A stretch of DNA of 64,000 bases from Mycobacterium sp. 236(2023). GTDB taxonomy: Bacteria > Actinomycetota > Actinomycetes > Mycobacteriales > Mycobacteriaceae. The notes below the pieces were generated by a model. It did not search any database, was not told the origin of the DNA, and was given only the letters and a program-made list of their open reading frames with translations. The stretch lies in contig NZ_JARSBP010000003.1 of NCBI RefSeq assembly GCF_029623955.1, positions 682,001 through 746,000 on the forward strand. The letters run 5' to 3'. The position numbers were made by a program, and so were the translations under genes. Positions 9,801 to 18,063 of the stretch are shown here, in pieces. Numbering within the stretch: the first letter of the stretch is position 1; each line of letters opens with the position of its first letter.

Positions 9801-11327
9801 ATGGCAGTTGATCCACGGACGCCGGTGATCGTCGGCGTCGGGCAGTTCACCGAGCGGATCGACGATCCCGCATACCGCGGGATGTCGGCGGTCGATCTCG
9901 CCACGGCCGCCGCGCAGGCCGCGTTGAGCGACACCGGGGCGGATGTCGGCGCCGTCGCGACCGCGGTCGACACGGTGTTCGGCTTACGGCAGTTCGAGAT
10001 CTCCGGACCGATGCCTGCGACGCTGGGCAAGTCCGACAATTACCCGCGCTCGGTGATGAACAGGCTGGGCGGCAATCCCGCCCGCGTCGTGCTGGAGCCG
10101 GTCGGCGGTCAGAGCCCGCAGAAACTCGTCGCCGAGGCCGGCACGCTCATCTCCGGCGGCGACGCCGACGTCGTCATGATCATGGGCTCCGAACCCGGCT
10201 CGACGGCCAAGTACTTCGCGTCCCGAGACGACAAACCAGATTTCACCGAGCACGTCGAGGGCCAACTCGAGGATCGCGGCCACCAGATCTACAGCTACAT
10301 CGACGAATACACCGTCACCCATGGACTCACCGGCGCGCCGGTCCAGTACGGGCTGCTCGACAACGCCCGACGGTCGCGCCTCGAACTCGGTGTCGACGAG
10401 TATCGCCACCAGATGGCGGAACTGTTCGCCCCGATGTCGAAAGTCGCTGCCAAGAACCCGTTCTCGTCGTCCCCGGTCGAACGCTCGGTGGAAGAAGTGG
10501 AGACGGTCACCGACGAGAACCGGATGATCTGCGATCCGTACCCGCGCCTGCTGGTGGCGCGCGACACCGTCAACCAGGGTGCGGCAGCTGTGATGATGTC
10601 GATCGAGGCTGCGCGCAGGCTCGGTGTGCCCGAAGAGAAGTGGGTGTACCTGCACGGGCACTCCGACCTGATCGAGCAGGCTTTGCTGACGCGTGTGGAC
10701 CTCGGTGCAAGCCCTGCTGCGGTGTATGCCGCGCAGGAGGCGCTGCGGGTGGCCGGTGTCGGTGTGGACGACATCGCCACGTTCGACTTGTACAGCTGCT
10801 TCCCGTTCCCCGTCTTCGTGGTCTGCGAGGCACTCGGTCTGGCGACCGACGATCCGCGCGGCCTGACCCTGACCGGCGGCCTGCCCTACTTCGGCGGGCC
10901 GGGCAACAGCTACTCGTTGCACGGGATCGCCGAGACTGTTGCCCAGATGCGGGACAGCCCAGGAAAATTCGGCTTCGTCGGAGCCAACGGCGGCATCATG
11001 AGCAAGTATTCGGTCGGCATCTATTCAACGGAGCCGGTCGACTGGCGAACCTCACGCAGTGCTGAGCTGACAGCGCAGGTCGCCGAACTGCCTAAGGTCG
11101 CCGTGGACAAGGCACCGGATGGTATCGGAACGATCGAGACCTACTCCGTGCGCTACGACTGGCCGGTGCGCACCGGCATCATCGTCGGCAGGCTCGACGA
11201 CGGCGCCCGTTTCATGGCGACGACTGAGGATGCCGAGCTGGTGGCATTGATGTCCGACGGAGATCCGTTGGGCGCCAAGATCTCTGTCACGCCGACCGAC
11301 CAAGGTAACCGGGCCGTCCTCGGCTAG
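9801..11327 (+). CDS. Thiolase-superfamily acetyl-CoA acetyltransferase-like protein
   Basis: 508-residue member of the thiolase-like family that actinobacteria use in lipid and sterol side-chain metabolism. The N-terminal half starts MAVDPRTPVIVGVGQFTER, typical of the SCP-x/lipid-transfer thiolase group. GANGGIMSKYSVGIYS resembles the C-terminal active-site region. The usual first-cysteine motif of degradative thiolases is not obvious, so it may be a non-canonical partner. The last 100 residues look like an OB-fold/DUF35-type extension (VRTGIIVGRLDDGARFMA). The ATG start has GGAAGG at the right distance. A KstR-like box upstream suggests induction by cholesterol or related lipids. Confidence 0.85.
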   Translation: MAVDPRTPVIVGVGQFTERIDDPAYRGMSAVDLATAAAQAALSDTGADVGAVATAVDTVFGLRQFEISGPMPATLGKSDNYPRSVMNRLGGNPARVVLEPVGGQSPQKLVAEAGTLISGGDADVVMIMGSEPGSTAKYFASRDDKPDFTEHVEGQLEDRGHQIYSYIDEYTVTHGLTGAPVQYGLLDNARRSRLELGVDEYRHQMAELFAPMSKVAAKNPFSSSPVERSVEEVETVTDENRMICDPYPRLLVARDTVNQGAAAVMMSIEAARRLGVPEEKWVYLHGHSDLIEQALLTRVDLGASPAAVYAAQEALRVAGVGVDDIATFDLYSCFPFPVFVVCEALGLATDDPRGLTLTGGLPYFGGPGNSYSLHGIAETVAQMRDSPGKFGFVGANGGIMSKYSVGIYSTEPVDWRTSRSAELTAQVAELPKVAVDKAPDGIGTIETYSVRYDWPVRTGIIVGRLDDGARFMATTEDAELVALMSDGDPLGAKISVTPTDQGNRAVLG

Positions 11328-11868
11328 AACAACTCTGTCGACGTCGGGGTGATCACAAAGCCGTGCTCACCGACACGGCAGGCCGTCGTCGCGGCGTCGT
11401 CAACGCCGCAGAACACGTCGGGTTCGTAGTAGAGCACGTGAAGTGCGCGCAACGGCGGAGCGGGAGGTTCCGTCGGTTCCTCGTCAGTTGGCGTGACCGA
11501 ACTTTCGCCGTTGCGCTCCACAGTGACGTTCCAGAAGCCCGGGCCCTTATCGGGCCGCGGTCCGGTGCAGGATATCGACGCGTACTCGGGCATCGGGTAA
11601 GCACTGAGCCAGCAGGTCATCCCGTCAGGGGTCAGCATGCTTGCTCCGAAGCGGGCGGTCCGCTCACCGCGAACGCTGCCGGATCCACCCTGCTGTACGA
11701 CGACATGTCCGGGAAACCGTCCACCAGTGGCGCCTCGGCAGTACTCGCGGTGGCGGATTGCAGTAAACCGCTACTTTCGGCAGAACCGGCATCCCCGGTG
11801 GGTGAGCAGCCGGCGAGCAGGACCGCTACCGTGACGGCAACTGGCGCGGTAATAGCGTTGTGCCCCAT
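11324..11868 (-). pseudogene. Lipoprotein gene with a frameshift (paralogue of the gene upstream)
   Basis: The frame starting at ATG 11868 gives a lipoprotein signal ending LLAGC and then the motif DGFPDMSSYSRVDPAAFAVSG. It stops at 11634-11632. The -1/+2 frame then continues RFGASMLTPDGMTCW, the motif GPRPDKGPG and the end GEHGFVITPTSTELF, which match the intact upstream paralogue (GPRPDKGPG and GEHGFVLTPASTELF). The frames join if one base is added near a GGACCGCCCGC run at about 11660-11650, so one base seems to be missing there: a true mutation or a sequencing error. The start overlaps the upstream lipoprotein stop by one base (TGATG). Confidence 0.75.
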
Positions 11869-12401
11869 CAGAATAACTCTGTCGAAGCCGGAGTAAGAAC
11901 AAAGCCGTGCTCCCCGAGGACGCACGCAAGCGTGCCCTGCCCGTCGGTGCCGCACTCGATGTCTTTGAACACGACCTTGTGCATGGCGGGAAGCGGCTTC
12001 GGCGTCATGGACGGGTCAGGGGTGTACGTCGGATTCAGGGTCAGCGGAGGTGGGGACTGTTCGATGCTTGCGGCGGCATTCGTCGCAACGTCGATCTCCC
12101 ATGTCCCGGGCCCTTTGTCGGGACGAGGCCCTTCGCAGTTCAAGGACAGCTGAGACGGATTGTCGAGTGAGTTCATTCCGTTGTGGCTGCACTCCTGGCC
12201 GTCGGCGGTCGTGAATGCAAAGCCGTTGAAGTACGGATAACTGATCACGTAGGTATCGGTGTCGACGGGAGTGAACAGCGATAGATCCGGGAAGCCTGCA
12301 ACCGGCGCCGACGTTGTCGGGGTTCCCGACACCTCGGGGCTCGGTCCACATCCCGCGAGTGCGATGGAAAGCGTTGTTATGAAGGCTATTCGAAAATTCA
12401 T
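11868..12401 (-). CDS. Lipoprotein, partner of the WXG-DUF4185 protein
   Basis: 177-residue lipoprotein: signal peptide residues 1-17, lipobox LAGC with Cys18, and a mature part with six further cysteine/proline-rich motifs such as GFPDLSLFTPV, GQEC, NCEGPRPDKGPG, IECG and LACVLGEHGFV. I do not assign a named domain. It is paralogous to the next gene downstream, and the shared C-terminus STELF is identical. Its ATG overlaps the stop of the WXG-DUF4185 gene by one base (TGATG), so it is co-translated with that protein. Exposure outside the membrane would let it bind, chaperone or neutralise the exported partner; this role is inferred from context only. Confidence 0.8.
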   Translation of the reverse strand: MNFRIAFITTLSIALAGCGPSPEVSGTPTTSAPVAGFPDLSLFTPVDTDTYVISYPYFNGFAFTTADGQECSHNGMNSLDNPSQLSLNCEGPRPDKGPGTWEIDVATNAAASIEQSPPPLTLNPTYTPDPSMTPKPLPAMHKVVFKDIECGTDGQGTLACVLGEHGFVLTPASTELF

Positions 12402-13912
12402 CAGTATTGTCCCAATCCCCTGGTATCGGCGTTTTCGATGCGGATCAGTTCGGTGCCGTACGGATTCCACAGCGACACCGATGCGTCGACTGAATCGTTG
12501 CCTGACAGCGGCGACTGGAAGACCCCGTAAGCACCGGGCTGCGAGGTGACCAGTTGTGGCGCAGTCCAATTGACGCCATCGGTCGATGAACTGGTAAAGA
12601 GATTGCCTTTGTTGTCGTTGAATGTCAGCAGCGCTTTGTTGTCGTAGAAGTGGACGTTGGGTTCGCCGACACCGCTGAAGCCCGCTGGCGGTTGCAGGAC
12701 AGGTGGGCTTCCGCCTGAGCTTTGACCGGTCTGGAACGTGGTCCCGTTCCAATACTCGTATTTGCTCTCGGTGCCGATGTCGGCCACCGGTACCCGGGCG
12801 ACATGCATACCGTCGTTGGCGCGGCCATTCTCGGATCCGTACATGTACACGTAACCGTCGTCTGCTGGAGCAAAGCTTTGCACTTGAAACGGGTCGGAGC
12901 CGGCGGCGTTCTCCCATACCGGGCCTGCCTTCGTCCACGTCCTGCCGCCGTCGACCGATTTCCACAACTCCGAACTTCGGGTGACCCAACCGGGTTCGGC
13001 ACCTTGAGCTTTGGGATTCCACTTATCGACGTTCATGACCGACGTGTACATGGTGTCATCGACGTTGAAGGTCGAGGTGGGGATCGTTGAAACGTCACCC
13101 GGCGTATTCGGGAACGGGTCGTTGACGACCTCGTCGACCACCCACTTGCCGTGCTCGTCCATCTTCCAGAAGATGATGTTGTTGTGACCGCCCTCGGTGG
13201 AACGGGGTCCGGGTCCACCGCCGGTGCCCATGTTCGTTGCCGTGTCACCCTGAATGGTGAACATGCGCCCGTCTGGTGTCATCCCCATGATGGAGAGGTC
13301 CGTGTTCGGGACTCCGACACCCCCCTCGCCGGTCTTGGGGGCACCCGATCCCGCGAGACTCTGGAGCCACTGCACCTGCTCGCTGTTGAGGCTGTCCGGG
13401 TCGATACCGCCCGGCAGCGGATTGTTGCCCGGCAGCCAGCCGGCATTGATCGCGCCGATGCCTTTGGACACCGTCTGGTCCGTGGTGAGAAACGACTCGA
13501 TGAGCTGCTGGATGATTTTCGTGTACGACGCGGCGATCGCCACCCACGGCGCGGTGTCGTTCGGCGGCTTCGCGGTGACGACACCCGCATCGGAGACGTC
13601 GAACAACGTCGACGCGATGTCGACCCACGTCAGCAGTACATCGCGGACAGCGACCAGTGATGCGCCGCCGGACTGCATCGCCTTGGCAAGCGCTGCCAGC
13701 TTCTCGTGCTGCCAGTACTGCTGCTGGATGTTGCGGTACGCCGTGGCGACCGCCGCGTTCGCCGCGCTACCGGACCAGTTCTCTTTAAGCTGGTTCAGCG
13801 CACGGACCTGCTCGCCGATCTGTTCGTCGAGCGACACTGCTTTGGTGTCGAGGTCATGGCCCGCGTAGACGACCCCTTGTGGGTTCTGCGCGCGGATCAT
13901 CGAGATGGACAT
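12401..13912 (-). CDS. WXG-like N-terminal domain fused to a DUF4185 (GH183-type) beta-propeller
   Basis: 503 residues. Residues 1-105 are helical with a WSG turn (46-48) and a YWQHE (YxxxE) motif at 66-70, features of ESX/type VII secretion substrates, though the spacing is shorter than in EsxB. A linker (about 105-200) is followed by about 290 residues with the DUF4185 pattern: FTIQGDTATNMG, SELWKSVDGGRTWTKAG, YVYMYGSENGR and GVGEPNVHFYDN. DUF4185 proteins include endo-D-arabinanases (family GH183), so the protein could cut mycobacterial arabinan outside the cell. No Sec signal is present. It heads a three-gene operon with two lipoproteins, joined by TGATG overlaps. The enzyme activity is inferred from the family. 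Confidence 0.8.
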   Translation of the reverse strand: MSISMIRAQNPQGVVYAGHDLDTKAVSLDEQIGEQVRALNQLKENWSGSAANAAVATAYRNIQQQYWQHEKLAALAKAMQSGGASLVAVRDVLLTWVDIASTLFDVSDAGVVTAKPPNDTAPWVAIAASYTKIIQQLIESFLTTDQTVSKGIGAINAGWLPGNNPLPGGIDPDSLNSEQVQWLQSLAGSGAPKTGEGGVGVPNTDLSIMGMTPDGRMFTIQGDTATNMGTGGGPGPRSTEGGHNNIIFWKMDEHGKWVVDEVVNDPFPNTPGDVSTIPTSTFNVDDTMYTSVMNVDKWNPKAQGAEPGWVTRSSELWKSVDGGRTWTKAGPVWENAAGSDPFQVQSFAPADDGYVYMYGSENGRANDGMHVARVPVADIGTESKYEYWNGTTFQTGQSSGGSPPVLQPPAGFSGVGEPNVHFYDNKALLTFNDNKGNLFTSSSTDGVNWTAPQLVTSQPGAYGVFQSPLSGNDSVDASVSLWNPYGTELIRIENADTRGLGQY

Positions 13913-13982
13913 GCGACGGACAGGCTCCTAGCCGGTGGTGCTCACCAGCCTAAGCCGTCCGCGGTGACCCCTGGCGCACCAA

Positions 13983-14831
13983 TTACGCCAGCGCGCTGAG
14001 CTTTCCGGCCAGGCGCTCGACGTACGCGGCGACTTCGGCCTCGGACTTGTCCGGCAGGCCGAACAGCACCTCGGTGACGCCCAGTTCGCGCCAGTGCGCC
14101 AGCTTCTCCGGGTCGGGCTTGAAGTCCAGCGCCACGATCTGCGGGGCTCCGTCGCGATCCGCTGCGGCCCACGTGTCCTGCAGCAACTTCACCGGCTCGT
14201 CGATGTTGAAATCACGCGGTGTGGTGATCCAGCCGTCGGCCGACTTCGCGATCCACTTGAAGTTCTTCTCGGTGCCCGCGGCGCCGACGAGCACGGGGAT
14301 GTGCGACTGCACGGGCTTGGGCCACGCCCACGACGGCCCGAACTTCACGAATTCGCCGTCGTACTCCGCCTCTTCCTGCGTCCACAGTGCGCGCATCGCC
14401 TCCAGGTACTCGCGCAGCATCGTGCGGCGGCGGCCGGGCGGCACATTGTGGTCGGTCAGCTCGTCGGTGTTCCAGCCGAAGCCCACCCCGAGTGAGACGC
14501 GCCCGCCGGAGAGGTGATCGAGCGTGGCGATCGACTTGGCCAGCGTGATCGGGTCGTGCTCGACGGGCAGCGCTACGGCCGTCGACAACCGGACCCGGCT
14601 GGTGACGGCCGCGGCGCCACCGAGGGAGACCCACGGATCCAGGGTGCGCATGTAGCGGTCGTCGGGCAGGGATTCGTCACCGGTGGTGGGGTGGGCGGCC
14701 TGCCGCTTGATCGGGATGTGGGTGTGTTCGGGAACGTAGAACGTCTCGAATCCGTGCTCGTCGGCCAGCTTGGCGGCAGCCGCGGGCGCGATCCCGCGGT
14801 CGGAGGTGAACAGCACCAGCCCAAAGTTCAT
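13983..14831 (-). CDS. LLM-class F420-dependent oxidoreductase
   Basis: 282-residue TIM-barrel flavin/F420 oxidoreductase of the luciferase-like monooxygenase superfamily, similar to Rv0953c. It begins MNFGLVLFTSDRGIAP, a common start of this F420 subgroup. Other motifs are FYVPEHTHIP, ATLDHLSGGRVSLGVGFGW and PSWAWPKPVQSHIPVLVGAAG. Upstream in-frame start codons exist but would place the KstR-like box at 14841-14854 inside the gene, so ATG 14831 is preferred. The substrate is not known; the box suggests a role in sterol or lipid breakdown. Confidence 0.9.
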   Translation of the reverse strand: MNFGLVLFTSDRGIAPAAAAKLADEHGFETFYVPEHTHIPIKRQAAHPTTGDESLPDDRYMRTLDPWVSLGGAAAVTSRVRLSTAVALPVEHDPITLAKSIATLDHLSGGRVSLGVGFGWNTDELTDHNVPPGRRRTMLREYLEAMRALWTQEEAEYDGEFVKFGPSWAWPKPVQSHIPVLVGAAGTEKNFKWIAKSADGWITTPRDFNIDEPVKLLQDTWAAADRDGAPQIVALDFKPDPEKLAHWRELGVTEVLFGLPDKSEAEVAAYVERLAGKLSALA

Positions 14832-14840
14832 ACCCAGAAT

Positions 14841-14854
14841 TAGAACGTGTTCCA
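14841..14854. promoter_or_regulatory. KstR-like box upstream of the F420 oxidoreductase gene
   Basis: TAGAACGTGTTCCA matches TnnAACnnGTTnnA at all defined positions and begins 10 bp before the ATG at 14831. With the box at 9754 it forms a pair about 5 kb apart, facing genes on opposite strands. Confidence 0.65.
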
Positions 14855-14964
14855 ATCCGTGGCCGCAAGGGGGGTACCTGCACGGCCTCGCACGGTGGTC
14901 CGGAGTGAATACGCGTAGCCCGCTACTCAGGACGCGCGTACCGCTGGCGACGACAGTTCAGGCC

Positions 14965-15513
14965 ATGGGGGAGACAACTACACAGACAACTTCACAATGG
15001 TCAAAGTTCAAAGAATGGGCGCGACGGTATCTGCCCTGCGAGATCGCCGGTACCTCTGCCGAATTCGGTGCTGCGGCGCTGGCCTACGTCACCACCGACT
15101 CGCTGGCTGTCGCGGCCGTCGCGGCGACGATCGGCGCGTCCATCGGGTACTACGCCGCCGCATACGTGAGCGCGTTGCGGTGGACGTATCGAGACCAGGC
15201 GCACCGACGTGGGGCGCAACGATGGGCGGTCGCCAACCTTCTCGCGCTGCGCAGCGTGGCGGTCGAGTTCGGTCCCGCCGAACTGATCGACAGCATCGCC
15301 GTGCGTCCGCTCGCGTTCTACGTGGGCCCGCTGATGTTCGGGAACGTCCTGGGCGGCTGGATCTTCGGCAAGCTCGTCTCCGATGTGGCCTTCTACGCCT
15401 GCGCGATCTTCAGCTACGAGCGCTTCACCTCGCTGCTCGCGCGCCGTCAACCCGACGCTTCGATCGGTGAGGAGGACGGCCATGAACCCACAGTGGCGGT
15501 CTCGGCTGCGTGA
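14965..15513 (+). CDS. Conserved hypothetical membrane protein
   Basis: 182-residue membrane protein starting MGETTTQTTSQWSKF. It has about four hydrophobic segments (about 32-50, 53-72, 115-140 and 140-160, with Gly/Ala-rich helices such as VGPLMFGNVLGGWIFG). I do not recognise a named domain. Its last 32 bases overlap the start of the decarboxylase gene, so the two are co-expressed. An envelope or transport role is possible but not shown. Confidence 0.7.
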   Translation: MGETTTQTTSQWSKFKEWARRYLPCEIAGTSAEFGAAALAYVTTDSLAVAAVAATIGASIGYYAAAYVSALRWTYRDQAHRRGAQRWAVANLLALRSVAVEFGPAELIDSIAVRPLAFYVGPLMFGNVLGGWIFGKLVSDVAFYACAIFSYERFTSLLARRQPDASIGEEDGHEPTVAVSAA

Positions 15514-16636
15514 GGAACTCCGCGACCGCGGCCCGCGGTGGGCCGAACTGGCGGACAGGCACGGCACCCCGCTGCTCGTGCTGGAACCACATCTGGTTGC
15601 CCGCCGGTTCCGTGAGCTTCAGCGGGCGCTTCCCGGATTCGGTCTGCACTACGCCGTCAAAGCCCAGCCACATCCAATTGTGTTGTCCACCATCGCGATC
15701 TGTGGTGGGGGATTCGACGTCGCATCACGAGGTGAGATCGAGCTGATCCAGCGCCTCGGATTGCCCGTGCACCGGTGCATCCACACCAACCCGATCAAGA
15801 AGCCCGCGGACATCGATCATGCCTACGCGGCGGGGGTGCGCACATTCGTCGTCGAGAATGCTTGTGAGGCAGAAAAATTCGCCGGTCGCCCGGCCGATGT
15901 CGAACTGCTTGTGCGGTTGGCGTTCCGCAATCCGAGCGCGAAGTCGGATCTGTCGGCGAAGTTCGGGGCCGATCCTGCCGAGGCCGAGCTGCTGGTCAAA
16001 CATGTGCTCGCGGCCGGCGTGCAGTTCGCGGGCTTCAGTTTCCACGTCGGGAGCCAGGGAACGTCGACGGCGCCCTATCGCAGCGCGCTGGAGCGCACCC
16101 TCGAACTCATCGCGCACCTCACGAGCGCGCTGGGGGTGTCGGTCAGGGTGATCGACATCGGCGGTGGCTTCCCGGTGAGCTATCGGGACGCCGCGCCGCC
16201 GATCGACGAGGTGGGGGCGATCGTCGCCGAAGTGCTGGGCGACTCCCCGGAGTTCACGCTGCTCGCCGAACCCGGCCGGTTCCTGGCGGCCGACTGCATG
16301 ACGCTGCTGACGAGCGTGGTGGGGACGGCCGTGCGCGACGGGCAGGCCTGGCACTACCTGGACGACGGGCTGTACGGCAGCTACTCGAACGTGATGACCG
16401 AGGACGTGCACCCGCCGATCCTGGCGCTACGCGAACTCGCCGAGGCCGAGCCCACCGTCGAAGACGTGACACTTGCAGGCCCGACGTGCGACAGCGCCGA
16501 CGTGATCGCCCGCGGTTATCCGATGCCCTCGCTGAATGTCGGAGACGTCCTGATCAGTCCCGCGATGGGCGCCTACACCAGCGTCACCGCATCGCCGTTC
16601 AACGGCATCGCGGCGACACCCATCGTGATGGCCTGA
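15482..16636 (+). CDS. PLP-dependent fold-III decarboxylase, ornithine-decarboxylase type
   Basis: 384-residue alanine-racemase-fold decarboxylase (Orn/Lys/DAP/Arg family). The Schiff-base lysine is in HYAVKAQPHP near residue 60. HVGSQ, DIGGGFP (phosphate loop) and LAEPGRFL are present. The motif CDSAD near the C-terminus (GPTCDSADVI) is the type found in ornithine decarboxylases rather than the CESGD form of diaminopimelate decarboxylase, so putrescine or a related diamine is the likely product. The start is ATG after GAGGAGGACGGCC. LysA is expected elsewhere in a mycobacterium, so this is an additional enzyme. Confidence 0.85.
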   Translation: MNPQWRSRLREELRDRGPRWAELADRHGTPLLVLEPHLVARRFRELQRALPGFGLHYAVKAQPHPIVLSTIAICGGGFDVASRGEIELIQRLGLPVHRCIHTNPIKKPADIDHAYAAGVRTFVVENACEAEKFAGRPADVELLVRLAFRNPSAKSDLSAKFGADPAEAELLVKHVLAAGVQFAGFSFHVGSQGTSTAPYRSALERTLELIAHLTSALGVSVRVIDIGGGFPVSYRDAAPPIDEVGAIVAEVLGDSPEFTLLAEPGRFLAADCMTLLTSVVGTAVRDGQAWHYLDDGLYGSYSNVMTEDVHPPILALRELAEAEPTVEDVTLAGPTCDSADVIARGYPMPSLNVGDVLISPAMGAYTSVTASPFNGIAATPIVMA

Positions 16637-16712
16637 CAAAACAAGGAGCCCTTTCCCTCACCGCGATCCATACCGATGACCGCGCGGGGCCGCGACGGTT
16701 GCATGGGTGCCC

Positions 16713-17843
16713 ATGACGACCGAACGCATCGCCGACCACGTCAAGTTCGCGTACTGGGTGCCCAACGTCAGCGGCGGGCTCGTGACCAGCGACATCGAGC
16801 AGCGCACCGACTGGAACTACGACTACAACGCCAAGCTGGCGCAGACCGCCGAGAACAACGGATTCGAATACGCGCTGTCGCAGGTGCGCTACGAAGCCAG
16901 CTACGGCGCCGAATACCAGCACGAATCCACCAGCTTCAGCCTCGCGCTGCTGCTGGCCACCCAGCGGCTGAAGGTGATCGCCGCCGTCCATCCCGGCCTG
17001 TGGCAGCCCGGCGTGCTCGCCAAGCTCGGGGCGACGGCCGATCAGCTTTCCGGCGGCCGCTTCGCCGTCAATGTGGTGTCGGGATGGTTCAAAGACGAGT
17101 TCACCCATCTCGGGGAGCCGTGGCTCGAACACGACGAGCGCTACCGGCGCAGCGCCGAGTTCCTCCAGGTGCTGCGCAAGATCTGGACCGAGGACGACGT
17201 GGACTTCCGCGGCGACTTCTACCGCATCCACGACTTCACGCTGAAGCCGAAACCCCTCAACACGCCCGACCGACCCAACCCCGAGATCTTCCAGGGCGGC
17301 AACTCGACGGCCGCCCGCCGCAACGGCGGTCTGTACTCCGACTGGTACTTCTCCAACGGCAAGGATTTCGACGGCCTCACCGAGCAGGTCGTCGAGGTCC
17401 GCGACCACGCCCGAGACGCCGGCAGGGAAGTGAAGTTCGGGCTGAACGGCTTCATCATCGCCCGCGACACCGAAAAGGAGGCGAAGGAGACACTGCGCGA
17501 GATCATCGCGAAGGCCAACCGCCCCGCCGTCGAAGGATTCCGCTCGGCGGTCCAGCAGGCCGGCAACTCCACCGCGGACAAGCGCGGCATGTGGGCCGAC
17601 TCGTCCTTCGAGGACCTCGTGCAGTACAACGACGGATTCCGCACCCAGCTGATCGGTACACCCGAGCAGATCGCCGAGCGTATCGCCGCCTATCGCAAAC
17701 GCGGTGTCGACCTGATTCTGGGCGGGTTCCTGCACTTCCAAGAGGAGATCGAGTACTTCGGCGCCCATGTCCTGCCGCTCGTCCGGCAGATCGAGGAATC
17801 GGAACGCGACACCGCCGAATCTCCGGTGCTCGTCTCGGCGTAG
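16713..17843 (+). CDS. sfnG: FMNH2-dependent dimethylsulfone monooxygenase SfnG-like
   Basis: 376-residue luciferase-like monooxygenase. The start and order of motifs fit SfnG: KFAYWVPNVSGGLVTS, YEASYGAEYQHES, GRFAVNVVSGWFKDEF and IFQGGNSTAARR. SfnG converts dimethylsulfone to methanesulfinate using reduced FMN, a step in sulfur scavenging when sulfate is low. No flavin reductase or ssu gene is next to it here, so the exact sulfur substrate is not proven. A GTG two codons upstream is in frame; ATG 16713 fits the family start better. Confidence 0.85.
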   Translation: MTTERIADHVKFAYWVPNVSGGLVTSDIEQRTDWNYDYNAKLAQTAENNGFEYALSQVRYEASYGAEYQHESTSFSLALLLATQRLKVIAAVHPGLWQPGVLAKLGATADQLSGGRFAVNVVSGWFKDEFTHLGEPWLEHDERYRRSAEFLQVLRKIWTEDDVDFRGDFYRIHDFTLKPKPLNTPDRPNPEIFQGGNSTAARRNGGLYSDWYFSNGKDFDGLTEQVVEVRDHARDAGREVKFGLNGFIIARDTEKEAKETLREIIAKANRPAVEGFRSAVQQAGNSTADKRGMWADSSFEDLVQYNDGFRTQLIGTPEQIAERIAAYRKRGVDLILGGFLHFQEEIEYFGAHVLPLVRQIEESERDTAESPVLVSA

Positions 17844-17976
17844 ATCGGGGGGCGAGCCTGGAGGAGTCCTGTGAACTCCGGTCCGAGGGCGTGACAGCCC
17901 TGCCGGAAGGTGCGCTAGCGTGGGTCATCGAATCGCTCAGGCGGATCCATCGCGGTCGCCGCCGACAGTGTCGTCC

Positions 17977-18000
17977 GATGTCGTCACCGATGTCGTCACC
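17977..18000. repeat. Two tandem copies of a 12-bp unit upstream of the DUF5336 gene
   Basis: GATGTCGTCACC is repeated twice without a gap, 64 bp before the DUF5336 start. It may be a regulatory direct repeat or chance; nothing else supports a role. Confidence 0.3.
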
Positions 18001-18063
18001 GAGCGGCGTCAACCAAGCGGCGCAACCGTCGGTTCCGATGTCCGCACAGCACAGGAGAGGTCA

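Noticed and set aside
16599..17768. Open frame of 389 codons opposite the SfnG-like gene
   Set aside because: The plus strand encodes a clear monooxygenase; the minus frame lacks any domain pattern.
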